Shown in pieces: positions 48,220 to 61,408 of a stretch of 64,000 nt of DNA (its first letter is position 1; every line of letters begins with the position of its first letter). The notes below the pieces were generated by a model. The model ran no database searches. It saw nothing but the letters and a program-made list of their open reading frames with translations, and was not told where the DNA came from. The translations under genes were made by a program, and so were the position numbers. Source of the DNA: Prunus persica (lineage: Eukaryota > Streptophyta > Magnoliopsida > Rosales > Rosaceae); contig NC_034011.1 in NCBI RefSeq assembly GCF_000346465.2, positions 22,394,264 to 22,458,263 on the forward strand, in the 5' to 3' direction.

Positions 48220-49905
48220 TTGGAGTTTAAATCATGCACTGGCCGTGGAAGAATTGTCCTACCTGCTTGGCAAGGAGACTATGGGAATCGGAAGGGCCAA
48301 AAAAGTATAATTTTGTACCTATTTTTCATGTGCCATATTGCAAATAAAACGAGGGCAGATATAGCTTATGTTGTAGGAAGATTGAGTAGATATACGCATA
48401 ACGAGTAAAGATCATTGGAATGCTTTAGAGCGAGTGTTCAAGTATTTGAGAGGAACTTTGGATTACTCATATGTTATAAAGGTTTTCCTTGTGTAGTAGA
48501 AGGGTATAGTGATGCCAATTGGATTACAGATAGTTCTGATGTAAAGTCTACTTCAGGATATGTATTTTTGTTAGGAAGAGCAGCTATATCCTGGGCATCC
48601 AAGAAACAAACAATAATTTCAAGAAGTACAATGGAGTCAGAACTTATAGCTCTTGATATTGCATGCACTGAGGCTAAATGGATTAAGAATTTTTCGCTTG
48701 AGATGCCCCTTGTGAACAAACCTATACCAGCTTTTTCTATTCATTGTGACAATAAGGCTGTTATGGATTTAGTAAGACAAGCTTATACAAATAAGAAAGT
48801 TGTATCCTTGGAGTTTATGAAGTCTGAAAAGAATAATGTTGATCAGTTGACCAAAGGTCTATCTAAGAATGCAGTCCCAGATATGTCAAGGGGGATGGGC
48901 CTAAGCCCGTAAGGAAGTCACCTAGGGAGGTAACGCAACCTTTGTGATTGGAGATCCTATAAAGGAGGTTCAATGGGTAGTAACAATTCATATTGCGTAA
49001 CTTAGATTCCAGCACTCTAAAATAGAAGATATTAATTAAAATATCCTGCTCATCCTTATGACATTAGTGCTAATAGATGTGACATTGAGGAAGGACATTA
49101 TCCTGAATGAGTTTCGAGGCAAGCATACTCTTGTAGGGTATGAGTCACATGTATTTTTGGAGGACTCACCTAAGTGAGAGTAGTCATGAGGCCGCGACTG
49201 TGAGAATTGGGTTGTTCTCTAATAACTTTCATGAGAATCAAGATTAAGTGCATGACCATTAATAGCGCTAACCTGAGCCAAGTTTATGGATTAGTATCGT
49301 GTGTGTAACATATTGTAATTTGAATCAAAAGGGGTTTAGTTCAAAACATAGTTCATTATGATTCCTTCATATGAAAGCTATTCACACTAAATGTAGGTTC
49401 AAGTCCGGAAAACACCTACACCCATTGCACGGTATACAAATTGCCCAAGTTTCCTCATCTTTACTTGTTTTTCATTTTGACTATTCCTTATGAAGTTTTG
49501 AAACTTGAGGGGGATTGTTAATTATTTATTATTATGTTTTATTTTATTAAAATTCAAAACTTATTATTATTGTTCTATATTTAATAGTAATGATTATTTA
49601 TTTTAAGAGTCAAATTTGTTGACCCAATAGACATGACTTTATTAAAAGGGTGTGTGGAGTCTTATAAATAAAGAACTCCTCAGACATAACAGGGAACGAA
49701 CAATTCTCTGTTACTCTCATGCTCCATATATGATCAGACTCATCATTCTCCATCTCCTACAATTCTCTTTATCTATTTCCTGGGCAATCGATCAACACTT
49801 GGCATACCCGTCTGCCGTTGGCGCGCATAACGGACCAGACATCCTATGAGGCTTTTGGGTTGTATCTTGGAGTTGTAGGCACCGCCATAACCTGCACGTA
49901 AGAGA
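48220..49905 (+). mobile_element. 3' half of a copia element with truncated 3' LTR
   Basis: 48340-48910 encodes a decayed end of reverse transcriptase (TRADIAYVVGRLSRYT) and RNase H ([50 protein letters not shown]), with at least two frameshifts near 48406-48480. A polypurine-like tract (gaggggga) precedes the LTR at about 49517. The LTR matches 25842-26230 but stops at cctgcacgta, losing the last ~20 bases. Same family and orientation as 25440-26251. Confidence 0.85.
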
Positions 49906-52281
49906 TCCCTAAAATAATTTTATTTGAGGAACACCCTTTAGGGTATCCTATGAATTTTTTTCTAACAATCCAAACCATCTATTTTTTAAGTCTACATTCA
50001 TAGATTATTCTTGCAAAAAATTAGACAAATCGGAAACCATTTCGACATCCAATTGTACCATACAAAATCAATGAACACGGTGCATCAAGAAATTACTAAA
50101 ATTTCCATAACACAATTGAGTGGTCAAATGATATCGGATTCAAGTGATTTTTTTATAGAGATTTTTTTTTTATCAACGTGAAATTCATTAGATAAAGAAA
50201 TTATGGTAGATAGCCCAATGACATAGGATCACAAAATGAACATCTAAAACATACATGGTTTGTATTAGAGATGTGTATATATACAGTGAGCTTCGGTTAA
50301 GGGATTCCTCAAACAAACTTATTTGAGGGATACTCTTGTAGGACCCACTTCGCATTGTATTTCACTAGATGCCTTAATGATTTTGTCGGTCTCTATTAGA
50401 TGCCTTAATGATTTGCAATTTGCATGTTTTCTCGAGGATGATCTTAGAATGAAAATGTGAAAAATAGATGGTTTGGATCGTTGAAAAACATTTCGTAGGG
50501 TACCTTAAAGAGTATCCTTCAAATAAAATTATTTGAGGAATGTCTCAATAGAAAGAGACTATACGTATATAATATGGAGCAGATCAATGACACCAATTTT
50601 TTTACACAAATTATGACACAAGTTTTTAACCCTTAGATTAATGATTTAGATTAACCAAATTAGTGGATCAGTTTTAAATAATTATATTAGTTTTTCCTCC
50701 TTATTTCTTTCTCCACAATAATGTTTTTCACGTCTTTATGTTTTCCAGTGTCGCTCACTTAAGGACTTAGAAATGAGGTCATGTAAGGTCCTTTTTAATA
50801 AAGACCATTGGATTAATCCAACAGTACACATAATTACTAGTTCAAACCCTCACTCATGCTCCTTGTTTCACCCAAACAATTCTTTTAATTATTATAACCA
50901 GCAAAAACAAATAAAACTAAAAACAAAGAAAGTAGAATTACACGTTGTCTTCATCCCAGCCACCATCCACCCCCTCATCCCCTTTCTCTCTTCCTCTTCC
51001 TCGTTCTTCCCCCTCAGTCATCTTCTCCGTTGTGCATGAAATTAAAGGATGAGTGTTAAAATCATTCGCCTTTATAAATCAAGGAAAGTTTAATCTCATT
51101 GGGATATTACCGTTAGATTTACAATTATGCTATAACATTCCCATACTTCCTCACGACTCACATTCAAATCCAGTTTTCGTTTTCAAACAACATTGTTTGA
51201 AAAACTCAACCCATATGAGGGTATGAAGATGGCCGAGGGTGATATGTGCTGGTTTAGTTGTATTCATGTCTTTGGCCCATTTGGCAAGAGAAGAGTGGTC
51301 CACGTGGCAGCCTTCTCACCTTTCAATTGTTATTCAGTTGTGGGGTTGTTAGATCAGTTTGTTAATCGGTTTTGGGTTGTTAGATTAGTTGTTAAGTCCG
51401 CGGTTTAGGCGCGAATATTAGTTACAGTTGCTAACCCAATTTATAAGCTGGTTTTGTAAGGCTTTTAGTTGTGAGTTGTTTTGTAAATGTTCTGAGTCAA
51501 TAAAGTTACTCGTTTTGCTTACATGAGTCAAGGTTGAGACCATTGGGTTGGAATGGGGGCTATGAAGGAAAACATATTCAACGAGTAATCCTAAATTTTT
51601 TTGTTTTCGTTTTAATTTTTTGTGCTAGGTAGAATAATTAAAACAGTTGTTTGAGTAAAACAAGGGCCATGAGTGAGGGTTTAAACTAGTAATTATATGT
51701 GTCATTGGATTAATCCAATGATCTTTATTAGGTCTTTAGGTGAGTGGGACTATCTAGTTTCTTGGTTTCCATTTGCCGTCTTGGTCAATTAATCCCTTTT
51801 CGTTTCCTCCTCCTCCTTCCTCATCCTCATGTTACATCTCCATATTTTAAGGGGTTGATCAAGAAATCTATCCAATATTATGAAGGAATTTTGAAACAAA
51901 TTGAAATTCATCCAAAAAATTACTTGAATCCAATATTATTTGATCATTCAATTAAATTATTAAAATTTAAACACTTTCTTGAATTATCGTATTTATTGAT
52001 TTTATTGGTTCAATTAGATGGCTTAATGATTTTCAATTTGTCTGAAATTTTTTTTTTTTTTTTGCAAGGATGATCTATGAATGAAGACTTGAAAAATAGA
52101 TAGTTTCGATAGTTGAAATTTTTTTTTGTGGAATACCCTGAAGGGTGTCCCAAGAATTGGACTATATATATATAAACAAAAATAGTATTGCTGAGTTCTT
52201 GCAATTGTCACAACGTTTTGCTTTTTAGTTTATATACCTAACATTAAATGTGTTGAGGGAAGGAAACAAATATTGGAACCT
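49906..52281. repeat. Duplicated 3' flank of RLK D (partner 28785-31390)
   Basis: Holds the same MITE-like repeats (49910-50160, 50290-50560) and the long common flank (50563-50691 plus 51119-52281). Differences: an ~80-bp piece at 50162-50250 (atcaacgtgaaattcatt) not seen in RLK B's flank, the block at 50692-51118, and no MITE near 52240. Confidence 0.75.
50692..51118. mobile_element. ~425-bp block with an inverted partner at 51590-51850
   Basis: aataaagaccattggattaatc, split here over two phrases, with attactagttcaaaccctca and ttgtttcacccaaacaatt, is the reverse complement of 51655-51735 with about 85-90% identity. In RLK B's flank only the partner arm exists. It may be a foldback element arm or an inverted duplication. 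Confidence 0.6.
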
Positions 52282-55200
52282 CTATCGACCTTCTGGCAAA
52301 CTGATGGTGACTCCATTGTTGGAAAACGGCAGGTAATTGAGAAGAACCAACAACAGGTATGGAATTCCTGTTAGTTGAAAAGGCCGGTTCCTTGGAGGGT
52401 GGAAGTGATGTGGCTTCATTGCTCTGCAACATACGAATTACAGAGGCCATTGTTGGTCGATCAGCTGGAGCTTCTTGAACACACAAAAACCCTACATGGA
52501 TACACTTCAAAGCTTCATCAGGGGGGCATGTTTCCATTACTTATGCATCAATCACCTCCATTCCTCTACCTTCTTTCCACAATTCCCATGCCTAATTAAG
52601 ATTTAACATACTTAAACTTGTATTTTGCAGTTAATCGCAAACTTACAAGGCATAAAAACAGAAAGGAGCGTATATAGTTCAGAATTATTAATAATTACCC
52701 ATCCAGCAAGAGTTGGTGAATGTTCAAAGTGATAAAAAGCAGCATTCCTCTTTCCACTTACAATCTCCAACAACAACACTCCAAAACTAAACACATCTAG
52801 TTTCTCAGAGAAATGGCCATATCTTGCATATTCTGGAGACATGTATCCGCTGCATGAATTGATGGTAAAGAAGTAAGCAATACCAGTGATTGCATAAGGT
52901 TTAGCAAAACTGAATGAAAAACATGCCCTACATATACATATGTACTTACTATGTGCCAACAACCCTGTTGGTATTTGCTTCAGTTTGATTTATCTCAAAA
53001 ATCTTAGCCATCCCAAAGTCTGATATTTTTGGGTTCATTGCTCCATCCAACAGAACATTACTTGCTTTCAGGTCCCTGTGTATGATTTTCAATCTAGAGT
53101 GCTTGTGGATATAAAGTACTCCCTGAGCAATACCCTCTATAATTCGAAAGCGTTTCCCCCAATCTAATTCTGCATTTTCAGATGAATCTGATAGGACAAA
53201 CCATGAAGAAAATTTAGCTAGGTGTTTTTCTTTTTATTATAGATGAAATGCTGGACAAATGGAAAAAGATCTTGCATTACACAACTTTTGCGCATTGAGG
53301 TCCCAGAAATCAACAACATCAAAGAATCAATCTTAGAAGGAATGAGGATATACCAAACAAAAGTTTGTCCAAACTTCGATGGTGCATGAACTCATAGATC
53401 AAGATCAGTTCCTCCTCCTCAATACAGCAACCTAAGAGCCTAACAAGACTGGTATGGTGGAGCTTGGCTATAAGATTTAACTCATTCATGAACTCCTCAT
53501 GTCCTTGCCCTGACTTCTTTGACAGTCTTTTTATGGCTACTTCTTGATTTTCAAGCAAAATCCCCTGCAGTGGACGGAAAATCAAACACAAAGTGAACCA
53601 CCATCCTACCAATCGAACTTAATTAAGAAAAAGGTTGTTAAGAGAACCAAAAAGTACAATATTTATGAAAGAAAAACTAATGTACTTTAATTACCAATAC
53701 AAAATGGAAGAGTCACCTTATAAACAGGGCCAAATCCTCCCTCTCCCAGTTTATTAGCTTCAGAGAAGTTGTTTATTGTATTTAATATACTCTTTAAACC
53801 GAAGAGTGGTAGTTCTGTGTCATTCTTTCCACTTCCAGCACCATAATTTATTTTAGTCGCACCATACTTCCTCCTCTGCGTCCTGTTTCAGTCTTTGTCA
53901 GAGCATGGATAATTTGTTTATAGAATCCGTATGAATGCACGAGTATGTCTGTGTGTGAGAAAGAGAGACAGAGTGATGGCAATACCTTCGCTTCCCCAAT
54001 CTTTTCTTCCATAGGAAATAGCAAAAAATTATCATAAGCAACTCTGCTGCTGCTGAGACCATTGCAATTATAAGGGGGCGCTTATCCGCATCACCCTTGC
54101 CATCTGCAAAAAATTAAATTAAATAAAATTAAATATTCAGGTTGACCAATTAAAAAGATGGCTATCCAAGAAATGATCTTTCATAACAACACCAGCAATT
54201 ATTCACTTATTACTTTGAAGATGCATAAGCTCAGAAGCTGCAAGTCTGATGTATAAAGTTCTTCCACCAGCGTCATCTGCCACAAGTTCTTGCACACCCA
54301 GGAGATCTCCAATCCAAATTGAACATGCGTTACTGCTTTCATAAGCATAAGCAGTGCAAGAGCAGTTATTTAAGCAGATTGATTCACATTTCTTAGCACT
54401 CCCAACCTTAACATGCAGTTCATTTTCAGACATTGACATGCTATGCATTTCTAGAAACTGGTATTTCGTCCCAATAACACTAGTAGAATTCCCACACTGC
54501 AAATTGGTTTTTCTTTGACACCCACCTGAGTAATCCTGCAAAGCCCAATCCCGTGGCGACTTCTGCTTAAAACCCATCAAACAATTACACAAGACCCCGG
54601 ATTTTTCATTGCAGCTCCCGAATGCCCCGCAAATCAGATGAACAGCACATTGCTGCCTTGGTAAAGACCAAAATATTTTCGATGGCCTGGAAGGCGTAAA
54701 CCAAATTAGTTGCTGAATCTGCCCCGATACTGACATCATGAATGGAGATACTTTCTTAGGATCATAAAGCGAATAGGTGAAATAACTTCCGTTTTCATTT
54801 GAAACAAAGCTGTAGTTGTAGACGTAATTAAGCCGCATCTCAGGAGACAAGCTGAAAATATTTGAACTTGCATTCCATGATCCACTGGTCCAATACTGTT
54901 TAGACCTATTCCACAGTAAGATAAATGAATTGCTTCCATTCGGGTCTACCTCAAGAGAGTAAAGACCTGGTGCAGGATTCCGTGAGTTCTTCCATGAAGT
55001 GAGAATTTGGGTTTGATTGGTAATATTGTTGAATGCAACCTTGGCTCCTGGTAGCCATGTGTGGGCTGGATGATGAAAGCTTTGCCATAAAAACTCAGAT
55101 GAACTAGAATGAGCTCTTAAGACAAGATTTCCACTATCTAAAAGAACTGCTTGCACAGAAGCAGAGGTGGTGGTGGAGGTCAAATGTGTGGACCAAACTG

Positions 55201-56027
55201 GAGTTTTGGCCTCATTAAAGAGAACTACATTGCCATCTTTGATCTTCAACACCGCTGAAAATCTATCAGAGATAGGTTTTTCCCTATTTGCCACCCAAAC
55301 TATGGTATTCGCAGATACCACTCGGCGGGAATACCAGGTACCTATGTAGTGGCGGCCATCTAATTCGAAGAACCTGACGCAGCACAAGCAACAAAGGTTT
55401 CAAGCGAAACCGTGAGTAACAATAAAACTGGATTCCACCAGAAAATTAAGAGAAGCTCTCTTGGAATATTATGATTAAAAGTTGAGTTCCAGATACATTA
55501 GACAAACCTGTCTAAATACACATTTCTCAACAACCCTCAACCCTTCAACTACTAGGGGAGTTATTACATAAAACTGAAAAAAACAGGATTAATTTGGAGT
55601 CTTAATAACGTAACTCCTAAACTGTCCAAAACAGAATTTATTGGAAAATTAACTACCAAACTTTAACTGCAGTTTTGGAAGGCCAAACGACCTCAGAATG
55701 CCAAAATCCACCTTATGTCACAGCAAAGCTGTGAGTTACACTCGTGGCTTCGCTCCCTTTCCGAAAAGGTATTTTGCGTCCTAATCGGAGCTTGGACGAC
55801 AAAACTGCATATTCCCGCTACGTCTTTTTTCTAGCTCAACCTCGATAAAATCTGCCATCTGTTCTACATCAGAACCCCAGTTCAAAATCCCCGGAGACGA
55901 CTGTCTGGTCACCGGAGAGAGATTGGTTTGCAGTGATGGTGTCAGCTGCAAAGGAGATACGGGACTCGAGAAATAGGCACAATAAAACAACTATAAACGC
56001 CAACATTGGGTTGGTTTTGGTATCCAT
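52282..56027 (-). pseudogene. G-type lectin receptor kinase pseudogene (RLK D)
   Basis: Near-duplicate of RLK B without B's insertions. Exon 1 runs 56027-54214 and is broken by a solo LTR (55375-55871) about 50 codons in. Kinase exons are clean: exon 4 53564-53354, exon 5 53187-52950, exon 6 52849-52699, all with the lengths of RLK A (211, 238, 151). Exon 7 has a TAA at 52541-52543 (Ser codon in B) and a one-base loss near 52325 that destroys the conserved tail. Lectin remainder, S-locus region (LWQSFHHPAHTWLPG) and PAN domain (CESICLNNCSC) are open in one frame from 55374 to 54203. Transcripts could still encode parts, but a full receptor cannot be made. Confidence 0.93.
55375..55871. mobile_element. 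Solo LTR in exon 1 of RLK D
   Basis: 497 bp, TGACGCAGC...TACATCA, flanked by GAACC at 55370-55374 and 55872-55876. RLK B has the uninterrupted codons (near 35840). TG..CA ends and a 5-bp duplication are typical of LTR retrotransposons. No related second copy is in the window. Confidence 0.9.
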
Positions 56028-58509
56028 GGCTGCACTAAGAATTTGCACACAAGAAAGACAATGTCTTGCTACTTAATCCAAGTTAACCATTGAATGGTCA
56101 TGTGTCTACAATGACAACAATGAGAATTAAGGATAATAAATGAGTGCTGCATATTTTCCTTTCAGCATTGCTTTCAAACGTGTTATAAATTTGCCACTAT
56201 ACTTTGAATTTCTTATAATTTTTGTTTCGTGAATTTGTGGTGGGTAAAATAATTTATGTTATTGTCACACATGTTACTTGTTAAAGAAAATCTTCTTCCA
56301 TCTAGGGGATCCTCAATTCAAATACTTCACGTAATAAAATGTTAAAGAGAGACTAGCTTAGTTTCCTGGTATTTCTAGAGGCGGTGAATAATCATTTGTC
56401 AAGGGAGGTCTTGTCGTCGACGTGGCTGACCAATAGCCTTTCTCCATGTTTTCCTAGATGGTATAGAGGCCGAGGTAGTGTGGTCAGGAACTGAGCCGAC
56501 GTGCGTGGTTGGTAGTTAGAGGGGACACATAGCTAGCAAAGTCCACATGTTCCGTTCTCATTGAACAGATAGGCTCGGTTTATACCGAAAGTCAACAAAC
56601 AAGTATATTGCAACGGTGACACAGAAGTTCTCTCATATCGCGCATTGGATTCATGGAAACATTGATGTTATATTTCATTTTAAAGTTATCATATTCATTT
56701 GCATACATTCTATTATGCACAGTTGGCAAGTATAGAACTCAGTTAGAGGTGGGGAAACAGAACATTAGTACCCAGGATCTAATGCATCAGTTTAATGTAC
56801 AGGTGGCACATATGACACTTTACACGTTGGCAAGTATACAATTCACACACGTTGGCAGAAAAATGTATACTTGACAGTTGGCACAGCTATGTACTTTACA
56901 AGTTGCTGTATACGTGTGTAAGTCGCGTATGACTGCCTCCATTTGCCACAGAACTGACAGTTGATGCAGTTGACAGTTTTGTGCATACTTTCTCCTACGT
57001 TGTATGAAGAAACACGTACATTAATTGCTTTGTTGGGGAGTTACGGTAGATTTTCCAGCTCTCCAATTTACAGCTGACAGCCCCAACGGCCCACACGTCG
57101 CACAGTGAAATATGCTGGCCTACAGCATTTGTCTTTCCTCAGATGGTTTCTGATTCATTGGGCTAATTCCAAACCTCTAGGCGCCGTCCAAATATGATAA
57201 CTATTTGTGACATACAGTACCTGCTCTTCCCTTCTCTCCTTCCGTAGGGTTTGTCCACATTTTTTGTGTGTTTTAAACACAATCCGCGGATAAGGTATGA
57301 ATTTCTTTTTATTTATTAGTTTATTTTTTTTAGTGTAAGCGATTGGGGGGTTTTTGTACATATTTGTACAATATGTCATGTTAAAATAGGGTTATTCATA
57401 AAAAGTTTTTACACAAATATTCATTGGATGTTTGGGAGTTTCGAACCTCTACCGACATGTGGGGAGGTGGAAGAGTTCAACCAACTGAATTATACCCACT
57501 AGCTAAGGTATGAAATTTTTGGTATTCTTGCCCTATTGATATTGTGCTTGCAAGCATTTTTTTTCCTTTGGAAATTTGGAAAACCAATTTCTTTTTAATA
57601 GAGGCTAAAGAGCCACTCAGAGCCTTATTTTAACAAATTAAAGGCTATTAACGGTATGATTTAGAAGTATACGACTTGAAACAAGAAGTTAAGTCTTTAA
57701 TATTGCAAAATTTAGCTATTTTTCATAATGTTATTTTCTTTATTTTTATAATTTTGTGGGGAAATAAACTATTACGTACTATTCACATCCTCAAGCAACC
57801 AAGTTGAGGTGTTGAACAGGTTTCATAGAAATACCACAGGTAAGAAAAATTAATCATGCTTTGAAGTATCGCCAATCTCTGTTTTCTTCTTTAAAAAAAA
57901 AGGTTGTGATTCCTAGAGAATAATTTTTTTTAAACACTTAAACCAAAACCTTAGCTCCAAAATAATATTAAAACAAAAACAAAAACTATTAAATTGCACG
58001 AAATTCACTAAAACCTTAGAGCATCTCCAAGGGAGATGTCAAATACCAAACATCAAATTTAAATTTGATGGCTGATGTGGCAATTTGACATTTACATACT
58101 TTTACACTCCACCCGATATGTCAAATAAATAATTATTGTAACAGTCAAATCATTTAAGAAAAAAATAAAAAATAAAAAAGGAAAATAATAAATGAAAGTA
58201 ATAGCCAGCTGTCTTTAAAAAATAATAAAATATTCATTTGACATCTTGCTTTTGGGATATTAAAAATAACATATCAACCTCTAGCCTTCATTCCACATCA
58301 GCTTTGACACATCGGTTGGAGTGATGTGAGATGTTATTTCTAACTGTTAAATATTTATGTGGCACGTTTGACACATCGGTTGGAGATGCTCTTAGAAGGC
58401 TATTTTCACCTAACAGAATCCACTGCTAGAAGAAGCTCAATTGCGCTTGTCAATCTGCTGCATGCTAGTTATTCTACAATAATTATATATGTGCTGAACA
58501 AAAGGAAGT
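56028..58509. other. Promoter of RLK D and gene-free spacer
   Basis: 56063-56375 is the duplicate of 40226-40580. Here the W-box core seen in B (ggtcaag) reads ggtcatg, and nine bases after it are missing. Beyond 56376 there is a low-similarity stretch with repeated gttggcaagtata phrases (56720-56890), a SINE-like piece at 57395-57510, and ordinary AT-rich DNA. No gene recognised. Confidence 0.55.
57395..57510 (-). mobile_element. tRNA-derived SINE-like fragment
   Basis: On the - strand: gctagtgggtataattcagt then tggttgaactcttcc, and about 35 bases later ggtagaggttcgaaactccc. These match the A box and B box (GGTTCGAANCC) of RNA polymerase III promoters in tRNA order and spacing. No acceptor stem, so not a tRNA gene. 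Confidence 0.55.
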
Positions 58510-59468
58510 CTATCTGCCTACTACCAAACTAATGGTGATTACATAATTGTTGGAAAAAATGGGAGATGTTTGAGGAGAAGAAGCAATAGCAACGGAATTC
58601 CTATGAGCTGATGAAAAAGCAGGTTCTTTGGAGGGTGGAAGTGATGCAGCTTCGTTGCCCAGCAGCATACTAATCAGAGAAGACATTGTTGGCCAATCGG
58701 CTGGTGCTTCTTGAACACACAAAAACCCTACATGGATACACCTTAGAGCTTCATGAGGGTCACGTGCTTCCCTTACTGATTCATCAATTACCTCAATTCC
58801 TCTGCCTTCTCTCCACATTCCCATGCCTAATTAAGATTTCATTAACATATATATAAACCCATCAATTAATTAGACTTGAAGGACCATTCACTTTAATTGC
58901 AAACTTGAAAGGATTAAAAACATATACATACTAGCTAGAATAATTTATAGTTTATATATACTTACCCAACCAGCAAGCGTTAGCGTAGGATCAAAACGAT
59001 GAAAAGAAGAATTCCTTTTTCCACTAACAATCTCCAAAATCAACACTCCAAAGCTGAATCCATCCGATTTCTCAGAAAAATTGCCTAAAAGTGCATACTC
59101 AGGTGACATGTAGCCGCTGCGCATGAATTATAATGGTAGACAAAGCAACAACAATTAATGACTAATATTTTGCATCATCAGGTTAAGTACATGAATAATG
59201 CAAAAGCATGTGCTATATACTTCTACTTACTATGTCCTAACAACCCTGTCGGTATTTGCTTCAGTTTGGTTCATCCCAAAAATCCTTGCCATTCCAAAAT
59301 CTGAAATTTTGGGGTTCATGTCTCCATCCAGCAGTATATTGCTTGCTTTTAGGTCCCTGTGAATGATTCTCAATCTGGAATACTTGTGGATTTAAAGTAC
59401 TCCTTGAGCAATGCCTTCTATGATTCGAAACCGTTTACCCCAATCCAATTTTATCTTTTCATATGGAT
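58510..59468 (-). pseudogene. C-terminal kinase fragment of a receptor kinase (RLK E)
   Basis: Only the last three exons remain: about 59468-59230, 59118-58966 and 58827-58510. The DFG region and GYMSPEYA are recognisable. A TAA in the exon with the catalytic loop (near 59392, where others have Tyr) and the lack of upstream exons show that it is dead. The conserved Arg of ADRPTMSS is Trp here, and the tail ends VVGR in place of PEGR. Confidence 0.85.
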
Positions 59469-59554
59469 CTGAATAAACAATACATTTAAAAAGATGTTGC
59501 AAAAATTAGCTAATCAAATTTGATGTCCAGGAAAACAATAACATCATTGGCAAA

Positions 59555-59742
59555 TTGGCATTCCTATGAGTTGAAAAAGCACACTCTTTTGGAGGGTAGA
59601 GGTAAACGTAGCTTCAATGCCATGCAGCATTAGAATTACGTACGTCGATCGGCTGGATCTTCTTGTACACACAAAAGCCCACATGGATACACCCCAAAGC
59701 TTCATGAGAGAAGCATATTTCCCTCACTGATGCACAGTGGCA
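59555..59742 (-). pseudogene. Second last-exon scrap of an RLK (RLK F)
   Basis: Resembles the final exon of the family: cctatgagttgaaaaagc, ttggagggtag, tcggctggatcttcttg, cttcatgagag, ctcactgatgca. Many small losses; cut off abruptly at gatgca (59742), where unrelated sequence begins. Confidence 0.75.
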
Positions 59743-60609
59743 GATCTAAAAAATTTTCAAGAGATGTGTAACATGTAAAATGCTAAATGCTCATAAAAAA
59801 AATTCATATCAAATCATCGCTAGCCTAGCAAAATTCATATCAATTAATCAATTAATCTGATGAGAAAATCAATATAAATTAATTCAAATAAAATAAAATC
59901 AATTAATCTAATAAAAATGCATATCAAATTATCAATTAAACAAACAAATCAAAATGCATACCTCAAAAGACTTTACTTATCTCAAACCCTAGTCATTAAG
60001 AGAGAGAGAGAGAGAGAGAAAGCTTTAGATTTTGGGGGGGTTTCCCCTGAATTCCGTTGGATCTACAATATTCTTAGGGTTTAGGGTGGACCTATGTCAA
60101 TCTATTGTTCCTTTGGCAGATCTATTATAATTAGGACAAAGGTTTTCTGCGATTTTTTTCTCTGAACTATTTGCATATTGTTAATTTAGCCCCTTAACAA
60201 TTTTTTCAGTAAATTAAGGACACAAACTTTTTAAAAATTGCCAATTGAGGGCGTTGGTCAATTTTTTTCAAATTTCCGTCCAACTTTCTCTCTTTTTCTT
60301 TTGATTTTTAACTTTTAATGAATTTTGTTTTTAAATTTTTATTTAAAGTATTGAATTTTTATTAATTTTTTGTTCCCGTGGAAGTACATTAAAAAATGGG
60401 TCCCACTTATGACACGAAAGCATTTAATAGATTCACTAACGGTTTAGATAACGAAGAGGGTAAATTGTAGATTTTCCGTCAATCTGAGTATGTAATTGTA
60501 AATGTCCCCAAAAAAGGATATTCTGTAATTTATTCTATTGTTGTATTGATTCGATTATATATATAAAGCATATTTGACTAGTCAACTAAAACGAAGATGA
60601 CTAGTCAAC
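59743..60609. other. AT-rich spacer, possibly part of a copia 3' LTR
   Basis: No gene. It has a GA microsatellite at 60000-60020. If the copia at 60,660 on the - strand has its 3' LTR beginning TGTTGACTAG at 60610, part of this stretch is LTR, with a TATA-like run at 60558-60566; the other LTR end was not found. Confidence 0.4.
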
Positions 60610-61382
60610 AGTTCTGCAATGTGCTGAAGATAAGGAACAGACAAGCTAATCAATCAATTGAGCAAAGGCCAATGGACTACCTAAGTGTGACCTGTTTCTG
60701 AAAGTCCAAGGCCTTGGTGAGTATATCTGCTAGCTGTTTCACAGAGGGAACAAATTCCAAAGATAGAATTTTGTCTTCCACAAGATCTCTAATAAAATGG
60801 TCCCTAATGTCTATATGCTTAGTCTTAGAGTGTTGAACAGGATTTTTAGAAATATCTATACCACTCATGTTGTCACAATAGATTAGAAAGCATGATTGAG
60901 CAAGACCATAGTCTTCCAACATTTGTCTCATCCAAAGGAGTTGAGTGCAGCAACTCCCAGCTATAACATACTCTGCTTCAGCAATGAATAAAGAGATAGA
61001 TTTCTATTTTTTGCTATGCCAAGCAACAAGGTTGTTGCCTACATAAAAGACCCTCCCGGAAGTGCTTTTCCTACCATTACTACAACCTGCCTAATCGGCA
61101 TCACTATACCCAACAAGATTGACACAAGTGTCATAATGTAACACCCCGACCCCAAATTTAACCCTCATTTAATTATTTAATTATTTAAGGGTATTTTAGT
61201 CATATTTTTAACCGGAGAGAGTTTGAGACCACGACTTGTATTTTTGGATAGGTGATACTGAGACGAGTTCATAGACACGTAGTGGGCTCGAATCGGAGTT
61301 GTAACGAGAGAGATATGGTCAAAAGAAACCCAGTGGCATAATCGTAAATATTTCGAAATAGGATTTTTTTATAAAAATCTGA

Positions 61383-61408
61383 TTCTCTCTCTCTCTCTCT
61401 CTCTCTCC
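61383..61408. repeat. CT microsatellite in the second LTR-like copy
   Basis: tctctctctc run, same relative place as 45178-45200. Confidence 0.9.

Noticed and set aside
57421..57510. A tRNA gene
   Set aside because: Boxes fit but no paired acceptor stem or clear anticodon arm could be drawn; called SINE-like.
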